DNA of 64,000 nt from Streptomyces parvulus (GCF_014648855.1 NZ_BMRX01000002.1:248001-312000), one strand, 5' to 3'; positions 37,132-45,957 are shown, numbered from the stretch's first letter. The notes: a model not told the origin generated them from the letters alone. Translations and numbers: made by a program.

Positions 37132-38004
37132 GTGAGCAGGAACGCCGCCTTCAGTCCACCGCCGGACGCCCTCGCGTACCGGTTGTCCACCGCGCGCGGT
37201 GAGTTCGCCGTCGTCGACTCACCCGTGGCCGACGGGGTGGCGCGACGCGGGACGGCGCTGATGCTGCCCGGGTTCACCGGGAGCAAGGAGGACTTCACGC
37301 TGCTGCACGCCCCGCTGGGAGCGCGTGGCTACCGCACGGTCGCGGTGGACGGGCGGGGGCAGTACGAGTCGGACGGACCCGAGCACGACGAGGCCGGTTA
37401 CGCGCGGCCCGAGCTGGCCCGGGACGTGCTCGCGCAGGTCGCCGCGCTCGGCACGCGCGTGCATCTCGTCGGGCACTCCCTGGGTGGCCAGATCGCCCGG
37501 GCCGCGGTACTCCTGGACCACTCCCCCTTCGTCTCCCTCACGCTGGTCTCCTCGGGGCCCGCGCGGATCTCCGAGTCCCAGCGGCTGCGCGTGAAGCTGC
37601 TGCGGGACGCGCTCGACACGATGACGATGGCGGAGGTCTGGCAGGTGATGCAGGCCATGGGACCGCCCGAGGAGGCGGGTGCGCCGGCCCCCGCCCACGG
37701 CCGGGAGGAACCGGAGCGGCTGCGCGAACGCTGGCTGGGCACCCGGCCGGCCCAACTGCTCGCGACGGGACGCCAGTTGTGCACCGAACCGGACCGGGTC
37801 GCCGAGCTGGCCGCACTGGCGCTGCCGTACCACGTGCTGTCCGGCGCCTACGACGACACCTGGCCCGTACCCCTGCTGGACGAGATGGCCGAGCGCCTCG
37901 GCGCGCGCCGGACCGTGATCGAGGGCGCCGAGCACTCGCCTAACACCGACCGGCCGCTGCCGACCGCGCGCGCCCTCGCGGACTTCTGGGACGGCCTCCG
38001 CTGA
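37132..38004 (+). CDS. Alpha/beta-hydrolase
   Basis: 290 aa. The core shows LPGFTGSKEDF near 45, the nucleophile elbow GHSLGG near 120 and a C-terminal GAEHSPN histidine; the acid is probably in the GAYDDTW segment. No signal peptide. Substrate unknown. No Shine-Dalgarno: a TAGCCT hexamer lies 6 nt before the GTG, so the mRNA is probably leaderless. Confidence 0.88.
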   Translation: MSRNAAFSPPPDALAYRLSTARGEFAVVDSPVADGVARRGTALMLPGFTGSKEDFTLLHAPLGARGYRTVAVDGRGQYESDGPEHDEAGYARPELARDVLAQVAALGTRVHLVGHSLGGQIARAAVLLDHSPFVSLTLVSSGPARISESQRLRVKLLRDALDTMTMAEVWQVMQAMGPPEEAGAPAPAHGREEPERLRERWLGTRPAQLLATGRQLCTEPDRVAELAALALPYHVLSGAYDDTWPVPLLDEMAERLGARRTVIEGAEHSPNTDRPLPTARALADFWDGLR

Positions 38005-38023
38005 GGCTCCGGCTGCCCGGGTT

Positions 38024-38917
38024 CTAGTACTGCGCCCGCAGATGCTCCCAGAAGCCGTCCCGCAGGGCCCGTCTCAGGTCGGCCTGGCCGCGCAGTGAGT
38101 ACTGGAGCAGGCCCTCCGCCTCCACCAGCAGGTCCTGGTCGACCGAGCCGGGGAGGTAGGGGTGGCCGGGGAGGAGTTCCAGCAGGGCGTCGCGGCCGCG
38201 GGCCGCCAGCCACTTCGCCGCGATCTGCGCGCCCACGAAGCGGACGTCCTCGCGGGCCGGTCGGGTACCCGCCGCGTCGAAGGCCTGCGCCGCGCGCCGC
38301 GAGACGTACGGCTTGAAGAAGTCCAGGTCGAAGGTGCGCTCGCTGTCGACCTCCCAGAGCAGCGGATCGGCCTGGTTGCGGCCCTCGGGGGCCTCGATGC
38401 CCCACAGGTGGACGCGGGCCCCGTACCCCTGGGCGGCCTCGACCGCGGAGACCAGGTCCTCGTCGCCGCCGAGCAGCGCCGCGTCGCTGATGGCGCGGTA
38501 CCGGGCGAGGGACTCCAGGTCGGAGCGGATGAGTGAGTCGACGCCCTTCTGCTGGTTGTTGGCGTTGAGGTTGCCCAGGCGCACCTTGACGTCCGGCAGC
38601 TCGGCGATCGACTGCTGCTCGGCGGTGTGGATGCGGCGGCGGGCACCGTCGTACCAGTAGACGCGGAGCAGGCGGCTGTCGGCGAAGATCGTGCGCGCCT
38701 TGTCGATGAGCGCCTCGATCAGCCCCTCGGCATCCAGGTCGAAGGCCCGGCGGTCCTCGGTGCCGGTCACCAGCCGCCCCGCGGCCGCGTACAGGTACCC
38801 GGCGTCGACGAAGATCGCGTGGGTCGAGGGTGTCTTGGCCACCTCGGCGAGCATGCGCAGCAGCAGCTCGTTGGTGCGATCGATGCGAGCGTTCAGGGAC
38901 GCGAGGTCGGCGTTCAT
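38024..38917 (-). CDS. NYN (PIN-like) domain ribonuclease-type protein
   Basis: 297 aa. The NYN core (about 30-170) begins with IFVDAGYL and has acidic residues in LGGDEDLV, consistent with a PIN-like metal site for RNA cleavage. The C-terminal part (about 200-297) is helical and specific to actinomycetes. ATG 38917 has GGAG four nt upstream; ATG 38926 is the alternative. Probably an RNA-processing protein; the target is unknown. Confidence 0.85.
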   Translation of the reverse strand: MNADLASLNARIDRTNELLLRMLAEVAKTPSTHAIFVDAGYLYAAAGRLVTGTEDRRAFDLDAEGLIEALIDKARTIFADSRLLRVYWYDGARRRIHTAEQQSIAELPDVKVRLGNLNANNQQKGVDSLIRSDLESLARYRAISDAALLGGDEDLVSAVEAAQGYGARVHLWGIEAPEGRNQADPLLWEVDSERTFDLDFFKPYVSRRAAQAFDAAGTRPAREDVRFVGAQIAAKWLAARGRDALLELLPGHPYLPGSVDQDLLVEAEGLLQYSLRGQADLRRALRDGFWEHLRAQY

Positions 38918-39048
38918 CGCCTCCATTGTCCCGGCGGTCACGCTGCGAACACAACCGGTCCCGGTCAGTCTTGTAACGGACACCCGCACCGCCGCAACAA
39001 ACCGCTTACCTGTCAGTAATTAGTCGCTCGAAAAATTTCCTTAGCGTA

Positions 39049-39075
39049 GGGAATGTTTGCAGTACGCATCCCGTT
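39049..39075 (+). promoter_or_regulatory. σR-type promoter of the 50-aa gene
   Basis: GGGAAT (39049-39054), exactly 18 nt, GTT (39073-39075), 86 nt before the ATG of the small gene at 39162. A stretch of unusually AT-rich DNA lies just upstream. Confidence 0.8.
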
Positions 39076-39161
39076 GACTCCTGTGGAAGCCCGGGCACCG
39101 ACGACCCAGGAGCCACACCAGTAGTTCTCCTCTGGAGGATGACCAGATCAAGGGAGAGGCC

Positions 39162-39314
39162 ATGCGCTTTGAAGTCATGCGACTCGACGACGTCGACGGG
39201 ACCCCCGTGGACACGACCGTCGTGGACGCCGCCTCCGTGAACCGTATCGTCCAGCAGGCCGCCGCCATCGGGCAGCGCCTGTGGATCCGCCCCGCCGACC
39301 CCTCGGCCTTGTAG
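39162..39314 (+). CDS. 50-aa conserved-type small protein
   Basis: A 50-residue ORF too short for most gene callers. The ATG has AGGGAGAGG upstream. The protein starts MRFEVMRLDDVDG and has a regular amphipathic pattern; no cysteine or membrane helix. I recall similar small proteins in other Streptomyces but know no function. It has its own σR-type promoter and a terminator, so it behaves as an independent stress-induced gene. Confidence 0.72.
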   Translation: MRFEVMRLDDVDGTPVDTTVVDAASVNRIVQQAAAIGQRLWIRPADPSAL

Positions 39315-39336
39315 CGCGGACCTTTCACACACGCCG

Positions 39337-39366
39337 GGCCCCCGTACGGAACTCCGTACGGGGGCC
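39337..39366. terminator. Bidirectional terminator hairpin
   Basis: A 14-bp perfect inverted repeat with a very short loop between the 50-aa gene and the convergent marC gene. Confidence 0.8.
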
Positions 39367-39397
39367 TCGTGCGTGTCCGGGGGCGGGCCGTGCCCGC

Positions 39398-40003
39398 TCA
39401 GGCGTTCTGGATCACCTGGGTGACGCCGTTGATGATCTGCTGGACCGCGATCGCGGAGAGCATCATCCCGGCCAGCCGGGTCACCAGGACCACGCCGCCG
39501 TCCTTGATGACGCGGATGATCAGCAGCGAGTACCGCATCACCAGCCACAGCACCACGTGGATCGCGAGGATCGCCGCCCAGACCGAGACCTGGCCGGTGA
39601 CGCCGTCCGCCTTCTGCACGGCGAGGATGACCGACACGATCGCGCCGGGCCCGGCGAGCAGGGGCATGCCCAGCGGCACGAGCGCCACGTTGACGTCCTT
39701 GGTCTGCTTCGGCTCGTCCGTCTTGCCGGTGAGCAGGTCGAGGGCGATCAGCAGGAGCAGCAGCCCGCCCGCGATCATCAGCGCGGGCACGGAGACGTGC
39801 AGGTAGTCCAGGATCTGGTGGCCGAGCAGGCCGAACACCGTGATCACGCCACCGGCGACGCAGACCGCCTGGAGCGCCATCCGCCGCTGCACCTTGGCGG
39901 GGCGCCCGGAGGTCAGCGCGAGGAAGATCGGGGTGATCCCCGGGGGATCCATGATGACGAAAAGGGTCAGGAAGAGGGAGCCGAAGACGGCGAGGTCGAA
40001 CAT
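39398..40003 (-). CDS. MarC family integral membrane protein
   Basis: 201 aa with six hydrophobic helices and the family motif IMDPPGITPIFLALT near residue 18, plus LAGPGAI near 115. MarC (UPF0056) proteins sit in the inner membrane; transport roles are suggested but not proven. It lies 54 bp downstream of the PHP gene on the same strand. Confidence 0.9.
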   Translation of the reverse strand: MFDLAVFGSLFLTLFVIMDPPGITPIFLALTSGRPAKVQRRMALQAVCVAGGVITVFGLLGHQILDYLHVSVPALMIAGGLLLLLIALDLLTGKTDEPKQTKDVNVALVPLGMPLLAGPGAIVSVILAVQKADGVTGQVSVWAAILAIHVVLWLVMRYSLLIIRVIKDGGVVLVTRLAGMMLSAIAVQQIINGVTQVIQNA

Positions 40004-40057
40004 GGGTGAGCTACTGGCCTTGCGGGAGAGGGAGGGATGGGCGTGCGGGAGGTGGGT

Positions 40058-40915
40058 TCAGGCCCCGCCGGCCCCCGGCACGGGGAACGCCCCGAAGGCC
40101 CGCCGCGTGATCTCCCCGTACACCTCGGGGTCGGTCGTGTACTGGCCGAGCACGCAGGTCTTCCGGCTGCCGTGGTAGTCGCTGGAGCCGGTCGCCAGCA
40201 GGCCCAGTTCGTCCGCGACCCCGCGCAGCCGCGCGCGGGTGCCCGCGTCGTGGTCCATGTGGTCGATCTCGATGCCGTCGAGCCCGGCGGCGGCCAGGTC
40301 GGCGATGGCGGACTCCGGCACGGTGCGGCCCCGCTTCACGGCGGCGGGGTGCGCGAAGACGGCGACGCCGCCGGCCCCCTTGATCAGCCGCAGCGCCTCG
40401 AAGGGGTCGGTCTCGTGCTTCGGCACGAAGGCCCGGCCGCCGTCGGCCAGCCAGTCCCCGGTGAAGGCGTCGCCCACGGTCGGCACCACGCCGATCTCGA
40501 CGAGGGCGGAGGCGACGTGCGGCCGTCCGACCGAGCCGTCACCGGCGATCCGGGCGACCTGCTCCCAGGTGACCGGGACACCCAGGTCGTTGAGCCTGGC
40601 GACCATCCCCCGGGCCCGCGGCACGCGGTCGTCCCGGACCAGCTCGCGCTCGGCGAGGAAGGCGGGCTCCTCGGGGTCGAAGAGGTAGGCCAGCATGTGC
40701 ATGCTGACGCCGTCGAGCCGGCAGGACAGCTCGGCCCCGGTCACCAGGGTGAGCCCCTCGGGCAGCGCGGCCAGGGCCTCGGCGTGCCCGCGGGTCGTGT
40801 CGTGGTCGGTCAGCGCGACGACGTCGAGTCCGGCCGTGGCGGCCTTGCGCACCAGCTGGGCCGGGGTGTCCGTGCCGTCGGAGGCCGTGGAGTGGGTGTG
40901 CAGATCGATGCGCAC
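40058..40915 (-). CDS. PHP domain phosphoesterase (RNase AM/TrpH-like)
   Basis: 285 aa. The PHP metal site is clear: DLHTHST at the start, ALTDHDT, then GRPHVAS and late HPAA and SSDYHG motifs. The closest known members hydrolyse 3',5'-bisphosphate nucleotides or RNA 5' ends. GTG 40915 places the first metal motif at residue 4, normal for the family. Likely co-transcribed with marC. Confidence 0.9.
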   Translation of the reverse strand: MRIDLHTHSTASDGTDTPAQLVRKAATAGLDVVALTDHDTTRGHAEALAALPEGLTLVTGAELSCRLDGVSMHMLAYLFDPEEPAFLAERELVRDDRVPRARGMVARLNDLGVPVTWEQVARIAGDGSVGRPHVASALVEIGVVPTVGDAFTGDWLADGGRAFVPKHETDPFEALRLIKGAGGVAVFAHPAAVKRGRTVPESAIADLAAAGLDGIEIDHMDHDAGTRARLRGVADELGLLATGSSDYHGSRKTCVLGQYTTDPEVYGEITRRAFGAFPVPGAGGA

Positions 40916-41061
40916 GACGCTGACTCCAGACGGTGACGGGACGGAACGGGACGTTCGGCCGGGGCGGAAGGGGACGTTCAAAGGATAACCGCTGACGCAC
41001 CCTCCCCCGTCACACCCGAAAGGGCGCCGCGCCCCCTACACGCACCCCCGCACCGGGGCGC

Positions 41062-41703
41062 CTACGGCTGGATCAGCCGCGGCGACAGGGCCCCGCACGG
41101 GACCAGGTCCACCTCGGCGCCGGCGTCCCGCAGATCGGTCAGCACCAACTCCTCGTACATCAGCAGGCCGGACCGCTCGGGCCACACGACGGCCCAGAGC
41201 CACATGCCGAGGGCCTCCCCGGCGAAGACCGCGCGGTCGACGGGACCGCCCGAGACGTGCCACAGGGGGGTGGGGCGGCCGGCCGCGAGGACCTTCGCCT
41301 GGGGCGGCTTCTCCACGTTCATGTACGGCCCCGGGTCCGGGGCGTCGAGGCCCGCGTAGTGCGCGCCGAGGCCCACGCCGAGTTCCTCCGCGACCAGGAT
41401 CAGCTCACCGATGCCGCCGAGCGGGCCGGGTCCTGAGCAGGCGACGGCGGTCGCGCGGCCGCCGCTGCGGTCGTCGCCCGCGCAGGCCACACCGGTGAAC
41501 AGCCAGCCGACCGGCAGCGGCCAGGGCATCCAGACCGGCACCTGGGTGCGGTGCAGCACGACGCCGAGCGCCTCGACACTGGGCGGGAGCACGGGCTGGA
41601 GCGGATGCACGGTGCCGTGCAGGTCGCACTGCCAGGAATCGGCGAAGAGGCCGGGAGCCCTGACCCGGCCACCACACTTCGGGCAACTGGGTTCGCCCCT
41701 CAT
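41062..41703 (-). CDS. DUF6758 family zinc-ribbon protein
   Basis: 213 aa. A zinc ribbon at the N-terminus (CPKCGG, then C and H near 30) is followed by a conserved actinobacterial domain with DRSGGRATAVACSGPGP and PYMNVE segments. Function unknown. The ATG at 41703 fits the family start. It stands alone, divergent from the MFS gene. Confidence 0.8.
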   Translation of the reverse strand: MRGEPSCPKCGGRVRAPGLFADSWQCDLHGTVHPLQPVLPPSVEALGVVLHRTQVPVWMPWPLPVGWLFTGVACAGDDRSGGRATAVACSGPGPLGGIGELILVAEELGVGLGAHYAGLDAPDPGPYMNVEKPPQAKVLAAGRPTPLWHVSGGPVDRAVFAGEALGMWLWAVVWPERSGLLMYEELVLTDLRDAGAEVDLVPCGALSPRLIQP

Positions 41704-41836
41704 ACAGCCCCACGGTCCTACCCTCACCCCCCTACGTCAAGGACGATCACCCATCCGGAGGGAAGGTCTCCGCAAGCCCGCCCCCAGCCGGTCGCCGCCC
41801 CTCCGCCGGGCCTTCACCGGCGAACTTAGGTGCATG

Positions 41837-41866
41837 TTGCATTAATTAGCAGAGCTAACTTACTAT
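41837..41866 (+). promoter_or_regulatory. MFS gene promoter with palindromic operator candidate
   Basis: -35 TTGCAT (41837-41842), 18-bp spacer, -10 TACTAT (41861-41866). The spacer holds the palindrome TTAGC-AGA-GCTAA (41846-41858), a likely binding site for a MarR- or TetR-type repressor. The area is much richer in A and T than its surroundings. Confidence 0.7.
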
Positions 41867-41907
41867 GTGTAAACACCAACCATCTCGTGGGCATTGGAGC
41901 ACTCTGC

Positions 41908-43131
41908 ATGGACCCCTTCGACGCGGGTGCGGGCGGCATCCTGCGACAGCCCAAGGCGGTGTGGGCGACGGCGGGTGCCTCCGTCGTGGCCTTCATGGGC
42001 ATCGGGCTCGTCGACCCGATCCTGCCGTCCATCGCGAAGGGCCTGGACGCGAGCGCCGGCCAGGTCTCCCTGCTGTTCACCTCGTACTTCCTCATCACCG
42101 CGCTCGCGATGCTGGTCACCGGCTTCGTCTCCAGCCGCATCGGCGGACGCAAGACGCTGCTGCTCGGCCTGGCCTTCGTCGTGGTCTTCGCCGGCCTCGC
42201 GGGCACCTCCGACACCGTCGGCCAGCTCGTCGGCTACCGGGCGGGCTGGGGCCTCGGCAACGCGCTGTTCGTCTCGACCGCCCTCGCCGTCATCGTCGGC
42301 GCGGCGGCCGGGGGCAGCGCGGCGGCGATCCTCCTCTACGAGTCCGCGCTGGGCCTCGGCATGGCCTGCGGACCGCTGCTGGGCGCGCTCCTCGGCGACG
42401 CGAGCTGGCGCTACCCGTTCTTCGGCACGGCCTTCCTGATGGCGATCGGCTTCCTGTGCATCACGGTCTTCCTGAAGGAGCAGCCCAGGCCGGCCCGCAA
42501 GACGTCGCTCCTCGACCCGATCAGGGCACTGGGCCACGGCGGCCTCGCCTCCGCCGCGGTGTCGGCGTTCTTCTACAACTACACGTTCTTCACCGTGCTG
42601 GCCTTCACCCCCTTCGTGCTGAACATGACCCCGTACAAGTCGGGGGCCGTGTTCTTCGCCTGGGGCGTGCTGCTCGCCGTCTTCTCGGTGCTGGTGGCAC
42701 CGCGCATGCAGAAGCGCTTCGGCTCCCTGAAGGTGCTCGGCGGCTCGCTGGTGCTGCTCGCGGCCGACGTGCTGGTCCTCGGCTACGGCAACCACACCGC
42801 CGCGATCGTCTGCACCATCCTGTCCGGCGCCTTCATCGGCGTGAACAACACCGTCTACACCGAGCTGGCCCTCGGGGTGTCGGACGCGCCGCGGCCGGTG
42901 GCCAGCGCCGGGTACAACTTCGTGCGCTGGTTCGCGGCGGCCGCCGCGCCCTACTTCGCGCCGAAGATCGAGGAGTGGACGGACATCCACATTCCCTTCG
43001 TGGTGGCGGCGGTCACCGCCGTACTGGGCGCCCTCGTGGTCCTCGTACGCCGCCGGGCGCTCACCCACGAGGCGGCGGAGCTGGAGACCGCGCACGCCAC
43101 CGAGGACGGCGTCACGGTCTTCGCCAACTGA
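41908..43131 (+). CDS. Major facilitator superfamily drug/metabolite exporter
   Basis: 407 aa with twelve predicted membrane helices. The helix 2-3 loop has the MFS motif GFVSSRIGGRK. The arrangement resembles drug:H+ antiporters. ATG 41908 has GGAG eight nt upstream; the open frame extends to 41830 but runs through the promoter. A palindrome between -35 and -10 implies repression relieved by a ligand; no regulator gene adjoins. Confidence 0.9.
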   Translation: MDPFDAGAGGILRQPKAVWATAGASVVAFMGIGLVDPILPSIAKGLDASAGQVSLLFTSYFLITALAMLVTGFVSSRIGGRKTLLLGLAFVVVFAGLAGTSDTVGQLVGYRAGWGLGNALFVSTALAVIVGAAAGGSAAAILLYESALGLGMACGPLLGALLGDASWRYPFFGTAFLMAIGFLCITVFLKEQPRPARKTSLLDPIRALGHGGLASAAVSAFFYNYTFFTVLAFTPFVLNMTPYKSGAVFFAWGVLLAVFSVLVAPRMQKRFGSLKVLGGSLVLLAADVLVLGYGNHTAAIVCTILSGAFIGVNNTVYTELALGVSDAPRPVASAGYNFVRWFAAAAAPYFAPKIEEWTDIHIPFVVAAVTAVLGALVVLVRRRALTHEAAELETAHATEDGVTVFAN

Positions 43132-43161
43132 TCGGCGCAAACGCGCACTTGGTGAGTTCGG

Positions 43162-43758
43162 TCACTCCAGGGGGACGGACCTGCGGGACGGATCACGCAG
43201 GTCCGTCCCGTGCGTCAGCCAGCGCTCCTGGAGGGCCTGCCCGCCGTGCACGCGCTTCCAGGCCGCCTCGTTCGGCGTCATCGGCAGCAGCGGCAGGAAC
43301 CGCACGGGGTCCAGCGGGGCGTCCAGCTCCAGGTCCTCGACCAGGCCGCCCGGCTCGGCGACCAGGACCGAGCTGAACGGCGCCCCCGGCCACAGCGCCT
43401 CCCCCACGTCCAGCGAGGCACCCGGCGCCACGATCACGCCCTCGACCTGCGGGGAGGCCGCCAGCACCGCGAGCGGCCGCAGCACCTTGCCGGTGTCGGC
43501 CCGGCCCGCCCGGACGGAGAGCACCAGCTCGGCGCGGGGCCCCTTGACCGGGTCGGCGAGCGGGGCGGTGGGGTCGGCCATGGGCTGCGCCGACATGCCG
43601 AGGGTGGCGTAGCGGACGAGGTCCCCCTCCTGGTCCGCGGCGCGGAACCGCAGCACCTCGATGCGGTCGGTGCCGAGGAAGGTGACCGCCGCGCGCGCGT
43701 CCGGTTCGCCCAGCGCGCTGCGCAACCGGGCCTCCACCAGAGGAAGAACATCAGCCAT
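43162..43758 (-). CDS. Suppressor-of-fused (SUFU) domain protein
   Basis: 198 aa, SUFU-like fold of bacterial type, with the typical LPMTPNEAAWKRVHG segment near the end. Bacterial members are often linked to toxin immunity or unknown regulation; no toxin gene is nearby. TATGCT lies 6 nt before the ATG with no Shine-Dalgarno, so it is probably leaderless. Divergent from the corA leader. Confidence 0.85.
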   Translation of the reverse strand: MADVLPLVEARLRSALGEPDARAAVTFLGTDRIEVLRFRAADQEGDLVRYATLGMSAQPMADPTAPLADPVKGPRAELVLSVRAGRADTGKVLRPLAVLAASPQVEGVIVAPGASLDVGEALWPGAPFSSVLVAEPGGLVEDLELDAPLDPVRFLPLLPMTPNEAAWKRVHGGQALQERWLTHGTDLRDPSRRSVPLE

Positions 43759-43764
43759 GCGGCG

Positions 43765-43770
43765 AGCATA
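43765..43770 (-). promoter_or_regulatory. -10 element, leaderless candidate (SUFU gene)
   Basis: TATGCT on the minus strand, 6 nt before the ATG at 43758. Confidence 0.5.
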
Positions 43771-43885
43771 GAACTCGTCGGGAACCGGCAAAGCGGCGCC
43801 TTGACACCTCGCGTGACTGGTACTCTGGGCCAGCGGTTCGGGGCAGCGCTCAGCGCATCGCGATCAACCCCGACGCTGTGAAGAC

Positions 43886-44280
43886 TCCCCTACGGGGAAC
43901 CCCTCCAAACAAGGGGTGTGGATCGTCCCTCACGAGGGACCGGCCGGAGGAGGTGGGCGGCATGGACCGAAGTCGACCGTGCAGTACCACCCGCTCTTCC
44001 GGCCTCTGACGCAGCTGTTCCGGTTCCCGCCGCTGCCGCTTTCCCGTCCGCGCGCCTTCCCGCGGAAGAGCACTTCGTCTCGTAGTGCCTGATCCGATTC
44101 CTCGACGCCCCTCGCGTCGATCCGTGTCAGCAGCTGAACCAGCAGCGAAGCCGGCCACCGCGACGGTGCGGTGCCCCCCGCTTTGTGGACGCGCCGAACA
44201 CGCGTAGCCAGGACGTCCCCATTCCGGGCGGTTCCACCCGTCACCGGCCCCGTTCGCTGCCCGTAGCGAAGGAGCCTGCC
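43886..44280 (+). promoter_or_regulatory. Structured leader of corA
   Basis: The 520-bp gap before corA has three closely spaced hairpins: 43886-43898 (5 bp), 43899-43917 (5 bp) and 43925-43940 (6 bp, tetraloop). A strong Shine-Dalgarno and a 15-aa ORF follow, then a 7-bp hairpin (44102-44120). A perfect TTGACA lies at 43801 but its best -10 (TACTCT) is only 14 nt away. It does not match the M-box riboswitch as I know it. A magnesium-responsive leader is a guess. Confidence 0.5.
43962..44009 (+). CDS. 15-aa leader ORF in the corA leader
   Basis: ATG 43962 has the strongest ribosome site in the area, GGAGGAGG eight nt upstream. The 15-residue product is rich in Arg, Ser and Thr. It ends 271 nt before corA. 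Short leader ORFs control magnesium transporter genes in enterobacteria; a parallel here is inference. Confidence 0.5.
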   Translation: MDRSRPCSTTRSSGL

Positions 44281-45396
44281 ATGTCGATGATCCGTGACCT
44301 GCGCGCCGCGGTCCGCCCGTCCCGCGTCTCATTGCGCAAGGACAACGGCGCCTACGACGCCACCCGCGACCCGGGGAACCCCTCCGCCGTCGTCGACTGC
44401 GCCGTCTACCGCGACGGCGCCCGCGTCGAGACGGACGCGCCGCTCACCCCGCACACCGCGATGCGCCAGGTGCGCCGCGACGGCGGCTTCGTGTGGATCG
44501 GACTGCACGAGCCCACCGAGGACGAGTTCGCCGGTATCGCCCGGGAGTTCGGCCTGCACCCGCTGGCCGTGGAGGACGCCGTCCAGGCCCACCAGCGCCC
44601 CAAGCTGGAGCGGTACGACGACTCCCTCTTCACCGTCTTCAAGACCATCCACTACGTCGACCACGACGAGCTGACCGCCAGCAGCGAGGTCGTCGAGACC
44701 GGCGAGGTCATGTGCTTCACCGGACGGGACTTCTTCATCACCGTCCGGCACGGCGGCAAGGGCTCGCTGCGGGCGCTGCGGCACCGGCTCCAGGAGGACC
44801 CCGAGCTGCTGCTCAAGGGCCCCTCGGCGGTGCTGCACGCCATCGCCGACCATGTCGTGGACGGCTACATCGCGGTCGCCGACGCGGTGCAGGACGACAT
44901 CGACGAGGTCGAGACGGAGGTGTTCTCGCCGGGCCGCAAGGGCAGCCCGCGGGGCACGGACGCCGGCCGGATCTACCAACTCAAGCGCGAGGTACTGGAG
45001 TTCAAGCGGGCGGTGGCGCCGCTGCTGCGCCCCATGCTGCTGCTGAGCGAGCGGCCGATGCGGCTGGTCGACCCGGAGATCCAGAAGTACTTCCGCGACG
45101 TCGCCGACCACGTGGCCCGGGTGCAGGAGCAGGTCGTCGGCTTCGACGAGCTGCTGAACTCCATCCTCCAGGCCAACCTCGCCCAGGCGTCCGTCGCCCA
45201 GAACGAGGACATGCGCAAGATCACCTCGTGGGCCGCGATCATCGCCGTGCCGACGATGGTGTGCGGGGTGTACGGGATGAACTTCGACTACATGCCAGAG
45301 ACGCACTGGAAGTTCGGCTATCCGCTGGTGCTGTCGGTCACCGTCGTCATCTGCCTCGGCATCCACCGCACCCTCAAGCGCAACGGCTGGCTCTGA
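44281..45396 (+). CDS. corA: CorA family magnesium/cobalt transporter
   Basis: 371 aa. A large cytosolic N-terminal domain (1-305) ends in a long helix. Two C-terminal membrane helices follow, with the YGMNF signature in the loop after the first (about residue 334), the hallmark of CorA pores. It forms pentamers that import Mg2+ (also Co2+, Ni2+). The ATG is preceded by AAGGAG. A long structured leader suggests post-transcriptional control. An MgtE-like CBS protein is encoded 1.6 kb downstream. Confidence 0.95.
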   Translation: MSMIRDLRAAVRPSRVSLRKDNGAYDATRDPGNPSAVVDCAVYRDGARVETDAPLTPHTAMRQVRRDGGFVWIGLHEPTEDEFAGIAREFGLHPLAVEDAVQAHQRPKLERYDDSLFTVFKTIHYVDHDELTASSEVVETGEVMCFTGRDFFITVRHGGKGSLRALRHRLQEDPELLLKGPSAVLHAIADHVVDGYIAVADAVQDDIDEVETEVFSPGRKGSPRGTDAGRIYQLKREVLEFKRAVAPLLRPMLLLSERPMRLVDPEIQKYFRDVADHVARVQEQVVGFDELLNSILQANLAQASVAQNEDMRKITSWAAIIAVPTMVCGVYGMNFDYMPETHWKFGYPLVLSVTVVICLGIHRTLKRNGWL

Positions 45397-45417
45397 CCGG
45401 GGCGCGGGGCGGCTGGA

Positions 45418-45423
45418 TAGGCT
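45418..45423 (+). promoter_or_regulatory. -10 element, leaderless candidate (hypothetical gene)
   Basis: TAGGCT, 6 nt before the ATG at 45430; a CTGACC -35-like hexamer is 19 bp upstream. Confidence 0.5.
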
Positions 45424-45429
45424 GACCGC

Positions 45430-45942
45430 ATGACAAGCGAGCTGCTCGGCCAGGCCCTCGTCGAGGAGGCCACGAAGAAGTCCGGCCTCATCTGGGCCAA
45501 GGGCCCCGGGGTGCCCGCCCGGGCCCTGTGGCACGTCTGGCACGAGGGCGCCGCCTGCGTCGTCGGCGACGGGCCCGGCGAGCAGCCGCTGCCGGGGCTG
45601 GCCGACGGGGCCGCGGCCGAGGTGACGGTGCGCAGCAAGGACAAGGGCGGCCGGCTGGTCACCTGGACCGCCCGGGTGGTGGAGCTGCCCGCCGGCTCCG
45701 AGGCGTGGCGGGCCGCCGTCGCCGACCTCAAGGGCAAGCGCCTGAACGCCCCGGACGGCGAGGCGATGACCGACCGATGGGGCCGCGAGTGCCGGGTGCT
45801 GCGGCTCGAACCGACCGGGGCCACGGCGCCGCTGCCCGACGGCGCACTGGCCGAGGCCCCGCTGCCGACCCCGGCGACGACCCGCGACGCGGCGCCGGCC
45901 GGGCTGCCGCGGCTGCTGCTGAAGCGGCGCCGCCGCCGGTAG
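45430..45942 (+). CDS. Hypothetical protein, split-barrel-like
   Basis: 170 aa. The N-terminal 120 residues have a strand-rich pattern (ALWHVWHEGAACVV, RLVTWTARVVEL) that resembles flavin-reductase/PPOX split barrels, but the match is not secure. The C-terminus is Pro/Ala-rich and ends in six arginines. Probably leaderless. No recognised function. Confidence 0.75.
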   Translation: MTSELLGQALVEEATKKSGLIWAKGPGVPARALWHVWHEGAACVVGDGPGEQPLPGLADGAAAEVTVRSKDKGGRLVTWTARVVELPAGSEAWRAAVADLKGKRLNAPDGEAMTDRWGRECRVLRLEPTGATAPLPDGALAEAPLPTPATTRDAAPAGLPRLLLKRRRRR

Positions 45943-45957
45943 GCGCGGGCGGCCGGC

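Noticed and set aside
43801..43870. tRNA gene or known riboswitch in the corA leader
   Set aside because: No cloverleaf can be drawn, and the motifs of the M-box and c-di-AMP riboswitches that I know are absent.
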